Assembly: GCA_947652605.1 (NCBI GenBank)
Contig: OX393577.1
Coordinates: 7,502,868-7,566,867 of the forward strand
DNA: 64,000 nucleotides
Direction: 5' to 3'
Origin: Elmis aenea
Lineage: Eukaryota > Arthropoda > Insecta > Coleoptera > Elmidae
This document shows, one piece after another, positions 23,757 through 35,401 of this stretch. Numbering within the stretch: position 1 is the first letter of the stretch; every line of letters begins with the position of its first letter. Both the position numbers and the translations under genes were made by a program. The notes below the pieces were generated by a model. It was not told the origin of the DNA and ran no database searches. It worked only from the letters and a program-made list of their open reading frames with translations.

Positions 23757-24090
23757 AGGGGTGGCTCTACATGGGGGCGGCTCCTCCATAGGGGCTATAG
23801 GACTGCGGCCCCTCCAGATTTAAATGAAGTTATGCATACTAGTTTATTATTTAACTAAAAAGGATTATTTTGTTATTTATACTGCAGCTAATTTCGATAG
23901 TTTACATTTTATAACAATGGCTATATCATAAAATTAATACGCGGACTGTATTTTCCCAAGTCCCACAGCGCTATCATCCTATATAGTATATACGAAGTGG
24001 CGAGTAGACATGGAGTGAGGGTGACGCGCGTTATAAATGCTATTGGGGCTGCAATAATTGCAGCCCAAGCCAAGGGAAAGGCGACGAGCT
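23757..24090. repeat. Possible hAT-type terminus (CAGGGGTGGCTCTAC)
   Basis: CAGGGGTGGCTCTACATGGG is followed by GCGGCTCCTCC and CTGCGGCCCCTCC. This GC-rich opening is typical of one kind of insect hAT end. A GC-rich block with GGGGCTGCAATAATTGCAGC follows at 24045. No inverted right end or matching 8-bp flank was found, so this would be a truncated copy. Confidence 0.35.
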
Positions 24091-26384
24091 TTCGAGCTAA
24101 TATATTTTTATTTCTAGTGTTTTATGTTTTGTCATTTTCTCCACATATTTAAATTTTTTAAATGTAAATGATTCAAAATAAAAACAAAAACTCCGTTCAA
24201 TATTTATAAGGAATCAATATTTGGGTTTACCTCGGAGCGAGAAAATTTTAATTAAAAAATTTGGACCTACGCCAGAATTTACAGAATGATATAAGAATTA
24301 TTATTTTTTGTTTATATTTGCTTTCAACAATGCCAGATGAAAACGAATTTAGGCGCACCTCTTTTTTGGTTTATTTTTTAATTTAAGCAAACGAGCTTCA
24401 AGAGAAATGTGCATAAAACCTAATTAATTATCTGCTGCTTCCTTCACTCTGTTTATTACAAAATGAAAAACTAAGGTTTTAAAAAGCAAAAGCATTTCAT
24501 TAGTTTTTGTTATTATTTTAAATACCATTTGAACACGTAAACAGGTTTTTGACTATAGGTACAAATGTACCCTGTGGAGCATACGTAGGTAATGCTTTAA
24601 ATATTCGTGTATATCACAAAATTTAAAAAAAAATTGCAATGTTTACCTAAACGATATTACAGGTTCTCAGTAAATGTGTAACGCTATGCTCAATTTGTGA
24701 AAGATAATTAAAACTAAAGTATCTGCATTAAATGTGAAACGAGTTTGTTATCAGTGAATAAAAATATTGTTTGCATATTATTCTGCAATCAAATGAACCA
24801 AATTAATTTTTTTGACGATGGGACATATGCTAAGCCCAATAAAAATGTTACATTAACACACTGAAGTCAATTTTTTCGACCACCAACTGGTGCATTATTA
24901 TTTGCGAGAACAGAAGCATATGTCGCGTTAACTGATTACCTATATAATAAACCTGTAGTTGATAATTTAAATAAACCTTGTCACCTCTAGTTAATTAAAT
25001 TCACACTGTTAATAAAGTCACAAAGGTGTTCTGACTGCACATCGCTTGATAAGGGACGATTGGTCAGACACGCGCATGTGATTATTATGGTCCTTTATCA
25101 ACATTTCACACTCTGTTCATTATGAGATCGAATCAGTGGATATTTTTTTAATAGAATTTCACATTAGCGGACACATGCCCTAATGGCGGAATGACATGGC
25201 CAACAAAATTGTAACACATACGTAAAGGGACAATACGTTTAATACGTAAAATTGATAACCCGCGCAATAAAAGCTTGATTTTGTAATTTATCCAACAAGC
25301 AAACAACTTGTTTACATTCAATATAACTGTTTCCAATGCGGTAGTTGATATGTCAGACTAATGAATTAAATTGATATATTGGATACCTACAATCGAGCGG
25401 TGTGTTTTTAGAAATATTTATGTTAATCATAGTATCAAATTCAGCGCAACTGCCTCATGAAAAGCTTAGGTAAATATTAATTTTATCCTTCATTAACAGG
25501 TAAAATAATTAATTATTGGTGATGAACTTTTTAAAATAACACAAAAAACGCTTTCTTTGTGATAGCGTTTAAAATACAACGAATAGCTAATCGTAGAAGT
25601 CTATGGAAACCGGGTTTCACATCTGTCTGTAAATCTTTCTGCAAAATTCTCTTTAAAAACCAACATTAGATAAAAATTATTTTGTTAGTCAGGATTTGCA
25701 ATCTCCTATGATTTATGACATGAATATTGTTTCTGGCACTGACCACATTCACATTGGTGGAATAATTATCAATTTAATGATTATTCTGTTTTTGTTTCCT
25801 TGGATGAAAAGAAACAGTTGTCAACTTACTCGGAGATTAATGGACGATTATGCATAATTGCCTGAGATTTTGCGTGACCACCAAAATCATCTTCTGGATA
25901 TGATAGTTATTAGTTAACTTATCGAGTTTACTGAAAATTGTAAACATTTTCTAATTCTGAGTGGTTTATTTGAATAATGAACTTTGAGCATTGCTGAATT
26001 TTGGTTTATGGAAAAAATCGATACTTTTTTGACCAATTAATAATATATTGATTGTAAAACAAACGAGGCTTGCCTTTTTTTTTTGCACATAGTTTAACGA
26101 AACGAAATGTTATATGTATAATACTTGAAACCAATTAGACAAATCTTAACTTTAACATAATTTCGGTTTCACTGAAAATAACTGTAAGTTTTTTTTACAT
26201 TAAACATTCTTATATTTTTGAAACGCACACCAAGGTTGGCATTTTTATGAAAAGATGAAGGCTTATGATATTAAATCGTGATACAATTATGATTTTTCTT
26301 GTTACAATTTAAATATAAGACTTTCTGAAGAATAACTAAATAGTTCACCAATAGATTTAATACTTTTAGTAGCCCATACATATA
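24091..26384. other. Intergenic, nothing recognised
   Basis: About 2.3 kb of AT-rich DNA. The 62-codon frame at 25148-25336 has no recognised motif. No element ends were seen. Confidence 0.45.
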
Positions 26385-27672
26385 CCGGGTGTAAATGAAG
26401 TGTGGTACAACCCCTTTTTTTTAGTTTTGATTTTAGATAAATGAAAATTTAGACATATAATATGTGCAAAAAACCGGGCTTTTTGAGCCGTTGCACACAT
26501 TTGTTTCACTTCCGGTTTCGCCGGAAATGACCCCAACTTTGTTATTTTAAATGGAACACCCTGTATATTTTTACCTTTTTTGAAAGAGGAAGTGATTTTG
26601 GATACAAATGCACTATTTTGGTTAATTTTTATAACCTCAAATTTTTTTTTAAACAAAATTTAGTAGGTATTTTATTAAGGGTGCCGTGACCTGCACAAAT
26701 TGATTTTTATTATGTCAACAATTGTCCAAAAAACGTTTTTGTAAATTTTACATGACATTTAGGTGACTTTAATCGGCTTTGAAGGTTGCGGAATCGGTTT
26801 TTTGACAAAAAGTCAATTTTTTTAAATGGAACTATGCTGGTACTAGCAGATTTAAATCGAGCATCTTGTAACGAATCTATCGGTACCAATAACTTGTATT
26901 TTTATTAAGAATCTACTTCAAAAATTTCAAATTATTGTGAAAATTTATTAAGAGATCCTGTTAATCGCAGTACACTGTGCATAACTAAAACAAAACAAAT
27001 GATCGTTGTTTTATGTTTAACTACTATAGTCATTTAATTAAAAAGTCTAAAAATTTTGGTAATCATTTTTACATAATTAGATTACTGCGATTAAAAGGAT
27101 ATCCTAATAAATTTTCACAATAATTTGAAATTTTTGAAGTAGATTCTTAATAAAAATACAAGTTATTGGTACCGATAGATTCGTTAGAAGATGCTTGATT
27201 TAAATAACCGCCAGTACCAGCATGGTTCCATTTAAAAAAATTGACTTTTTGTCAAAAAACCGATTCCGCAACCTTCAAAGCCGATTAAAGTCACCTAAAT
27301 GTCATTTAAAATTTACAAAAACGTTTTTTGGACAATTATTGACATAATAAAAATCAATTTGTGCAGGTCACGGCACTCTTAATAAAAAACTAAATTTTGT
27401 TTTAAAAAAGTTTTGAGGTTATAAAAATTAACGAAAATAGTGCAGTTGTATCAAAAATCACTTTCTATTTCCAAAAATATAAAAATATACAGGGTGTTCC
27501 ATTTAAAGTAACAAAATTGGGGTAATTTCCGGCGAAACCGGAAGTGAAACAAATGTGTACAAGGACTCAAAAAGCCCGGTTTTTTGCACATATCATATGT
27601 CTAAAATTTCATTTATTTAAAATCAAAACTAAAGAAAAAAAAGGGGGTGTACCACACTTCATTTACACCCGG
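26385..27672. mobile_element. TA-type foldback with modular arms, 1288 bp
   Basis: The end CCGGGTGTAAATGAAGTGTG is mirrored at the right (CACACTTCATTTACACCCGG) with TA on both sides. The outermost about 180 bp of each arm (26385-26563 and 27490-27672) is closed on its inner side by an opposed CACCCTG/CAGGGTG end next to TA, so each outer arm looks like a small element by itself. Further in, AAGGGTGCCGTGACCTGCAC at 26680 pairs with its inverse at 27355, and long perfect stretches pair around a centre near 27000. No transposase sequence was recognised. The open frame at 26366-26656 lies in the arm. Confidence 0.88.
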
Positions 27673-28519
27673 TATAGATTTTATCATTTATCAGTGTTAA
27701 CTTCTTAATATTGCAAACTTCCTGCACGGGTTTTTAAAATAATATGCAAAAGTAAAAAAAAAAGATTTATATGTGTTTAGATAACATTACCATAAACATT
27801 ATTAAAATTTCCTGTGTACTGAATATTTTAATAACTATAACGAAATCTGCATACAGTTACTTGTTGCAAAATATTCAAAATATAGAGCGTAAATTTCTCA
27901 TGATGGAATAGCACTGGACTAGAAACAAACGCAACAAATGCGTTTAATGAAAAATACATTATTTTGCATTTCTCAGATTTGTGAGAGTATTGATAACAGT
28001 TGTAATTTAAGAGATATTAAATAGAATAGTGGAAACCGGAACAAATACAACTTAATACGCACTATCGCATTTTTGTATCGCATTTTACAAGAAAAATGTA
28101 TGAATTTTTTAAAAATGTTTAACATATTGTACTTTATAAATCTCGAGAATTCTTTGTGCTACAAAAACTTGATTAAGAATTTTTTTATGCAAAACTGTTG
28201 ATATGTTCAAATATATACACAATGTAAAATTTTTGTTTCCAATTCAACTCAACCACAAATTAGGTCACACAATCTTTTCCGTTAAGTTTTTCTTTATTTA
28301 ATTTCTCTGTTTAAATAACTGCATGAACCCCTATCGTTTCATTTGTAAAACAACTGAGTTTTTGTCAACACCGATTCTATAAATTTTTAACTTTTAAACA
28401 AATCCATGCATTCTTTTGTATTTTATAACTGTTTATTGCGGTATTGTGAACACGGCTAATCATAGCTAAACTTTGAAAAGTTTAATGTTAGAAGTTTACA
28501 TTGTAAGAAGTAGTAAAAA
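27673..28519. other. Intergenic, nothing recognised
   Basis: AT-rich DNA without supported features. Confidence 0.45.
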
Positions 28520-28680
28520 CGTAGGGCTGCTGCAGAATTTACTTGGAAATGACATTTAGTTGTTTATCAATTATTGTAAACATAACTGTTTTACGAAATC
28601 ATGGCAAACTTTGATGAGGAAATGTTTACAAAATCAGCCATATCTCGCTTATTTTTTGCAAAAAAATTTATAAAACTATA

Positions 28681-30198
28681 CAGGGTGGTGCTTTTTTCGA
28701 TGCTCACCATTGCTATCTTGGAAACGGTAAGAGATACAAGGTCGGTTAAATTAGAGCAAAGTTGCACATTTTTATGGCGATTAAGAATCTGAAAAAAAAT
28801 CCTGCACATTTTGATTCGTTTTTGATTTATTACAAAAAAACTGAAAAATGTGATTTTAGAAAAATATTATTATCCTCCCTACCATTGACGCTATTTCATT
28901 TAAACTTGGTAACTTTATGTTTTTGACCGTCCTGGGTTTGATGACGTCAACAGAAATTTTCTAAGCCTTCTAGATTTCAAGTTGCGATAGTCAACTTTTT
29001 TATTTCTTATGGCCGCCATATTGGATTTTTACACAATCAGACAGACAAAAAAATTAGCTTTTCAGATTGGTAACCAACATACCTTTTTTCTTTCAAAAAA
29101 ATTGTTGAAATTTGAAAATTTGAATAAATAATCTATAAAATCGCGAATGTTCTGAAAAACAATTGAAATATAATATAAATAAAAGTGACACAACATTTTA
29201 TAGGTCTAATAAAATAACGAAATTACAATAAATTTAAAACACCAGATAAATAATTATTTAAATTGTTTAAAGTGGGCGCCGTTATGTATGATGTACTTAG
29301 TGGTTAGTCCTCAAATTCATTTCGTCCACTGCCTTTAGGATAGTTTGTCTCGAAATAGAGTCGAAAGCATTTTTGATTTTACGGCGAAACAGTTCAATAT
29401 TTTCCGTTAGGGTTGCATAAACAACATCAATGTAAAAGTAATCCATAGGCGTTAAACATGGCGATCGCGGAGGCCAATGAACAGGACCAAACGTACCAAG
29501 TCATGAATTTTGAAAGCGTACATCTAAATTAATATCATTTTACAATGCGGGCGTTGTGAGGACCAGCTCCTTCTTGCTGAAACTACTGATGATTTTAAAT
29601 TGTTAATAATGGCAATTCGCCTAACATATCTTCTAAATATGTTTCCAACAATCTTAATTTTGTTATCATTAGACCAATAAAATGTTCTGTAGCTTTTATT
29701 TATATCATAGTTTCAATTGTTTTTCAGAGCATTCTCGATTTTATGAATTATTTAGACAAATTTTCAAATTTCAACAAGTTTTTTGAAAGAAAAAAGGTAT
29801 GTTGGTTACCAATCTGAAAAGCTAATTTTTTTGTCTGTCTGATGGTGTAAAAATCCAATATGGCGGCCATAAGAAATAAAAAAGTTGACTATCGCAACTT
29901 GAAATCTAGAAGGCTTAGAAAATTTCTGTTGACGTCATCAAACCCAGGATGGTCAAAAACATAAGGTTACCAAGTTTAAATGAAATAGCGTCAATGGTAG
30001 GGAGGATAATAATATTTTTCTAAAATCACATTTTTCAGTTTTTTTGTAATAAATCAAAAACGAATCAAAATAACCAGGATTTCTTTTCAGATTCTTAATC
30101 GCCATAAAAATGTCCAACTTTTCTCTAATTTAACCGACCTTGCATCTCTTACCGTTTCCAAGATAGCAATGGTGAGCATCGAAAAAAGCACCACCCTG
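28681..30198. mobile_element. TA-type foldback with transposase relic, 1518 bp
   Basis: The end CAGGGTGGTGCTTTTTTCGA is mirrored at the right, with TA on each side (28679-28680 and 30199-30200). Long arms pair nearly perfectly (CACCATTGCTATCTTGGAAA at 28706 against the inverse at 30158, and GTTGACGTCATCAAACCC at 29929 against 28934). The arms are about 550 bp and flank a unique centre at about 29240-29640 that holds the 3' part of a transposase gene on the minus strand. Confidence 0.92.
29296..29590 (-). pseudogene. Mariner-like transposase 3' fragment in foldback centre
   Basis: On the minus strand QQEGAGPHNARIVK, a variant of the QDGAPPHNA block that carries the second catalytic aspartate (here Glu), is followed after a frame break by GPVHWPPRSPCLTPMDYFYI and then ENIELFRRKIKNAFDSISRQ and AVDEMNLRTNH with a stop. 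The SPDLTPLD block reads SPCLTPMD, so one aspartate is changed to Cys. The N-terminal domain is absent. The sequence differs from the fragment at 21680-21984, so this foldback comes from another transposase lineage. The gene's 3' end points outward into the left arm. Confidence 0.82.
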
Positions 30199-30351
30199 TA
30201 TACCTATTTTTAAACAGCTAAAAAAATGCTCTTTCATTTAATCATGCCATAGTAAGGTTTTCATTTAAAAAAAATATAAGTCTACTTCATATACTTATCG
30301 AATTCCTAAATCAATAAAAAAATCTAATTTTATTGTCAAATGAAGCATATA

Positions 30352-30606
30352 TAGGGTGATTCAAATTCGAGGGCGGTCATGGGGATTTCGCTTATAATTG
30401 AAGATAGAGGGTAGGTTTAAATCTGGCAAAGTTGCTAAATTTTATGCTTATCAATAATATCAAAACAGATTTGAAATACCTTCAACTGTTTTGAATAAAA
30501 TTGAAAAAAACTGAAAAAGCATAAAATTTAGCTAAATTTAAACCTACCCTCTATCTTTAGTGATAACCGAGATCCCCATGGTTGCCCTCGAATTTTAATC
30601 GCCCTG
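30352..30606. mobile_element. Short TA-type MITE, 255 bp
   Basis: The left end TAGGGTGATTCAAATTCGAG and right end CTCGAATTTTAATCGCCCTG are imperfect inverted repeats with TA outside each. Inner arms also pair: AGATAGAGGGTAGGTTTAAA at 30404 with TTTAAACCTACCCTCTATCT at 30537. It is non-coding. Confidence 0.85.
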
Positions 30607-30699
30607 TATATCTGTACCGAAAATCTTGATAACATTTTGTTCTATTTTAATAAATAAACAAGTTATAGTAAAGTTTAAAAAATTATAAAATTTCATTTA

Positions 30700-30990
30700 T
30701 CGTCTGTTGTGCCAAAATGGAAAGCCATACTATAAATCTGATTACATAGGCGTTCTTTTCTCAAGAGACCGACATCCTGTTTTCTATAATCATTACGGTA
30801 ATCGAGATACCCCGTAATATTCGCATTTGGCCCACCCTGTATATCAGAATTAATTTCGAATTATATTTTAATGTCCCTGGAAGTAACTTTTTTATCATTT
30901 ATGATTATATGAAGTTTGTTGTAATTATTTAAAAAAAAAACGAGATATTTGGGATAGTAATAATATCGGGGACACTCTGTATATAATAAA
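30700..30990. repeat. Two solo MITE right ends
   Basis: GGCCCACCCTGTATATC (about 30829) and GGGGACACTCTGTATATAAT (about 30967) are oriented as right ends of CAGGGTG elements. Sequence before the first (GTAATCGAGATACCCCGTAA) matches the usual arm wording. Left partners were not found. Confidence 0.45.
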
Positions 30991-31119
30991 GAATTTTTAT
31001 TTCTTATTTTTGAGTTATTTATTATTTTGGGAAAGAATATATGTCGGCTGGGTTTAGAAAGTAAGCATTACAAAGTGTAACATTAATAATCCCTTAAAAA
31101 GGATCGAAACACATTTTTT

Positions 31120-31715
31120 TTAAGTTTTAGCCGAAACGTGAGAGCAGAGTTGTACGTACATGCGAAAAGCAGCCAAAGCAGAAAAAGAAAATACGCGATA
31201 TGTACAGTGGGCCTAAAAGTGGCATAATACATGCATCAGGAGGCAAAGATGATGATTTAGTTTCTATGGAAACATGCTCGCAAGCTGTGAATTTTGAGAA
31301 GACAACTAAGAGCTTGCGAGGAGCCCTCGACTTTTTACGAGTCATATATATGCGCGCTGATCTTATTTGAAATTTATTCTTTTTGGTTAAAAATGAGCCT
31401 AAAAGGTTGCAGCGAGGGAGAGGGCGGTCGAGTGGCAGAGAGGCTAATCTCGAGTCGCAATCCATCTTGATTACACATGGGAGAGGCGCGCTAGTCTTTA
31501 CGCCACATTTCACAAGAAGTGGAAGAATACTTTTCAATGAGACCGCGGCGGCGCCAGCGCAAACCAGACAGGCCGCAGTTGTCACGAACACCGCTGTTAA
31601 ATTATTTTGTATGGAAGACAATTGCTTCACTAACCGATTTCCAGTTGCGATACACCGATCTCTCGACGATAGATCAACTTTACGTCGCCGTTAAGTTTTA
31701 CAGCGGAATTTAAAG
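31120..31715. other. GC-richer patch with overlapping open frames
   Basis: A local rise in GC contains the longest non-repeat frames of the window: 167 codons on the minus strand (31127-31630) and 103 on the plus strand (31383-31694). The plus frame is Arg/Ser/Gly-rich at the start (LQRGRGRSSGREANLESQS) and ends SLDDRSTLRRR. The minus frame has no motif I know. Opposed long frames in GC-rich DNA often arise from the lack of AT-rich stop codons, so neither is called a gene. A 5' exon or promoter of a host gene is an alternative. Confidence 0.3.
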
Positions 31716-32226
31716 GCATTTTTAACAAGTTCCACGTGATGAAGCACTCAGGAAAACTATTTCAAAAACGTTTTTAGAAATCTAAAAACATTTTAATTGT
31801 TTTTACAGTTCTAGGGTTATGTCCAGAATTAACAATTTCATGAAAATTGTTTCCACCCATTTAAAAACGAAAAATGCTGCGTTAATTAGATATTTAATAA
31901 TAAATACAAATATTACCACATAATAATATTCACACATTTCAAATACATAACAAAAATGTCTGCTAATGAGACAATATAAATTTAAAGAAAAAATAGGCAG
32001 CGATTTGTAAATTAAATTGATTTGCATGTCAACGTAAAATCTATTGATTGTTTAATTTAGTTTGGTCCAGTCAAAATATCAACTGCTTTTTAAAATAAAA
32101 ACGAAGACAACGTACTTGAACTTATTTAAATATATTTATAGGATACAGAACATTAATGGTATCAATTCGAAAATATGCTATGTCTTACAATTTGAACAGA
32201 AAGTAAGTTTGTTTTTCTCTAAGACA
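31716..32226. other. Intergenic, nothing recognised
   Basis: AT-rich DNA; the frames at 31803-32027 and 32062-32268 are low-complexity and unsupported. Confidence 0.4.
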
Positions 32227-32227
32227 T

Positions 32228-32565
32228 ACAGGGTGCCCATTTTTCTAAGCTGTAAACGTTTAAATTAGCAAATTTGTGCAGAATTTCAAGGGAAATCTGC
32301 TACAATTTTCACCTGACTTACATTATCAACTTTTTGAAATATTTTGGAAAAACTGAAAAAGGTCGATTTTTTCAAACTTGAATAATTCCGTAAGCACATG
32401 AGCTAGAACCAAAATAAAAATTGGCCTTTATAGATGTTTTTACGTAGATTTTAAATATGTTAGCGAAATTTTCATAGCACGCTCAATTTCCGAGTTAAAA
32501 CACAAACTTGCATTTTTTTAAATGAAAGTTGGCTGTGGACTCATTAAAAAGGCTATTTTTTTATC
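32228..32565. repeat. Solo MITE arm related to 10875-11110
   Basis: TACAGGGTGCCCATTTTTCT starts a left arm that shares GTTTAAATTAGCAAATTTGT, GGGAAATCTG and ATGAGCTAGAAC with the block at 10875. It continues to AAGTTGGCTGTGGACTCATT and is then broken by the hAT-like element at 32574. Confidence 0.6.
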
Positions 32566-32573
32566 GTTTCGAA

Positions 32574-33026
32574 AAAAAATTTGCTTAACGGTTAACCGAA
32601 ATCGAGAACTTTATTTTTATGACGGTTTTTGTTAAAAAACCGGTTTTATTCGTAAAAAACCGGTTTAGTGTAAAAAACCGATTTAAATTATAAACCGGTT
32701 TTTAAAATTATTTAGATCAGGAATACAAAGTATGAAAAGATATTATTTATTTATAATTTTATAAAACATGTACAATCAAGCGTTCAGTAATGACTTCTGT
32801 TAAACTAATCGCATATAATACAGATTTTGTATTTTTCATCGTAATTTTTATTAAAAAAAGATGTTAAAAAACCGGTTTATTATTATTTTGGTTAAAGATT
32901 ACCGTTTTTTTGCCTTTAAAAATAACGGTTTCGGTTTCGGTTAAAAATCACTTTTTCTGACAAAAAACAACGGTTAACCGGTTTTTTAAACCGGTTTAAA
33001 AAACCGGAAACCGGTTTCATGTCCTG
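32574..33026. mobile_element. hAT-like MITE with AACCGGTTTT subterminal repeats
   Basis: The stretch is full of AAACCGGTTTT-type motifs in both orientations. The right end reads CCGGTTTCATGTCCTG, a typical hAT CAGGAC-like terminus. GTTTCGAT follows it (33027-33034) and GTTTCGAA precedes the left boundary (32566-32573), a 7-of-8 match expected for an aged hAT duplication. The left terminus itself is decayed. It is non-coding and probably mobilised by a relative of the hAT relic at 46946-47790. Confidence 0.62.
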
Positions 33027-33034
33027 GTTTCGAT

Positions 33035-33407
33035 GATATATCACTCGATGCATCTATTTTGAAATTTGACTCAAAAATTAATTATTATTTTTAAAATTAG
33101 TCATAACAGTCTAGTGGACTGCGAAGAAATAGAAATAATTATGGTTTTTTATACTTTCCTCTCGTACTTTTTATTTAAATTAATAAAAATCATTTGTGTC
33201 TCTGTTTAGTCATAAAGCAATACACAACTAAAGTCATATTTTTTATTTATAAATTGATATTTACTGAATAAATTTCACTTGCATTGCTACTATTTCTATT
33301 ACAAGCTTAGTAACAGAAAAACGTGTCGTTTATTTTCATTAAAAGACATTGTTTTTGAAATTTACAACAATTCAATCAAAAATTTAGATCAACACAAGAC
33401 AATAAAC
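33035..33407. other. Intergenic, nothing recognised
   Basis: AT-rich stretch, possibly remnant MITE arm at its left edge; no supported feature. Confidence 0.4.
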
Positions 33408-33974
33408 TCAAATTTGGAGATGTGTAGGGGAATAATATTTGGTAGATGTTTTGTTCTCATTAAAAGGTTTCCGATAGTAATATTTTTAATAATCTCGCAC
33501 CATCACAAGGGGCTAAAAAGTGCAACCCCTTTTGGTTTTTTATCAGAACATTTTGGAGGCTTAGAATTTTGCAATTTAAAAAATTTTCTTTGAAAGATGA
33601 TTTATTTAGAAACGTTTTTCATTCTTTAAATTTTCCTGCAAACCCAAATTTTAAATTGCAAAATTCAAACCCTCCAAAAAGTTTTGATGAAAAAACCAAC
33701 AGGGGTCGCACTTTTCTTTGTGAAGGTGGGAGATAATTAAAAATATTACTATAAGAAACCTTTTGATAAGAACAAAACATCTACCAAATATCATTCTCCT
33801 ACATTTATTCAAATTTGAGAAATAAAATAAATACCTAATTTAACCGCTCCCCTTTAGGGGGGTGTAACTCCGAAAGGAGACGTCTAAGGAAAACAAATTA
33901 TATAAAAGCCCTCCTTTAATTATTGAAAACGACTTAGCTGCCGAAGTGTTTTGCAATATTTAAGAAACATCCTG
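33408..33974. mobile_element. Third copy of the hAT-passenger foldback, left end lost
   Basis: AATTTGGAGATGTGTAGGGG to the right end AAGAAACATCCTG (33974, then TA) follows the passenger of hAT copies A and B: AAAAGGTTTCCGATAGTAAT, GGGCTAAAAAGTGCAACCCC, AACAGGGGTCGCACTTTTC, CTTTAGGGGGGTGTAACTCC. The outer left arm is missing, and there is no hAT sequence around it, so this foldback has also existed independently. Confidence 0.78.
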
Positions 33975-33977
33975 TAT

Positions 33978-35400
33978 ATAGAAAAATAACAGTCGACCTA
34001 ATCAAAATAGAGGACATCTATAAACGAACAACTAAATACGATTAGAATTTTTTTTAACACCCAATCTGCTAAAAAAATTTACACTTACAATCTTTGAAAT
34101 CACTTTTAATAAAATGGATTTCCAGACTTTTTAAATTAATTTGTGATTGAATATGAAACGCAGTTTAATACATTTTTGAATTCGAAAATATTACCTTAAA
34201 ATATTTGCAGGGGAACGAATTACATTGTTAAAATTAAATAAAAAGCGCAATATGAGTGTAGTTTTATCCGTCCAAAAAGTCATGTTCATTAAGATGTTTA
34301 GTTTTTGAAACAATAAGGTTTGTTTTTGCGCTATTACCTAATTACGAAAGAAAAACGAACGAATGCTTCGTTGTAGAGACCGTAGCATTAATCAGTATCA
34401 ACGACAAAAATCGAGAAAACAAAGTAGTCGGTGGGAGCGCATTTGCAGCATTATATTCACAGTATTATTGCAAATAAAACTGTACCCTTGTAAATTTGCT
34501 GCGGCTTAGCTTATGAAGTTGTGAACTGCGGATCGCAGTGTGCGAGGGTTGGAGGATAAACATTTTTATCAGCTACTTTGTATTCATAGGTTACTCTGAT
34601 GTCATAACTCTGTCTACACAATCGATATCCTCGCCTTATCAGGAAATGAACACTTCGACACGCGGACTTTAATTAAGTCTACTCCGTATTGTGTCAATAT
34701 TTCCCTCGACTCGCGAGGGCGCAGAGAACGCCGTAATTGCCTCACGTCTGTCTGGTGTGGACGCTGCTGTCTTTGATGTATCCGCCATCTTGTGTACACA
34801 CGCTACATGAAAGTTACATGAGCTACTCCTCGCCCCTTGCACTAACATTGGTTTGCCAATGTATATATATGCTTTGTGTGTACCTTAAACTCACTGGTAT
34901 TTTGATGAAGCGATGTTCAAACTCTACGGAGATATTGGATAGATCAGAATAAATTTGTCCCTATTTGAAATGATTCGTGCTCTGGAACTTTCAGATAAAC
35001 TTTACTAAAACATAAAGTTTTGCATGTGTAGACACGAACAGCAGAAGTCAAAAACCAACCGTTTTACCCCAGGGACGCCCACTTCAAGACTATTTGCGTT
35101 GGAGAATTCTTTCTCCAGAAAAAGATAATAATTTTGTGTATTTCGTCAACATCATTTCTCATAAATTAATTTATTACTGAACAAAACTTAAATTTGTTCA
35201 AGTGAGAAAACCACACAACACGGCAATTAGAACTTTTAAACAGGCTGAATAATTCACAAATGGTTTGTGAAAATGTATTATCGATTATAATTTAAACAAG
35301 ACCCTTTATAATTATCATTTAATGCAAAAATGCTTTACCAAAATTGTCGATTACATAAGCGGCTTTATTAAGTCAATCAGTTTCATCTCATAGGTTAAAA
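33978..35400. other. Intergenic with a GC-richer patch at 34500-34880
   Basis: Around 34505-34850 composition is higher in GC with CpGs (CGACTCGCGAGGGCGCAGAG). Short frames on both strands have no known motif. No element ends were found. It might be single-copy or regulatory DNA. Confidence 0.3.
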
Positions 35401-35401
35401 C

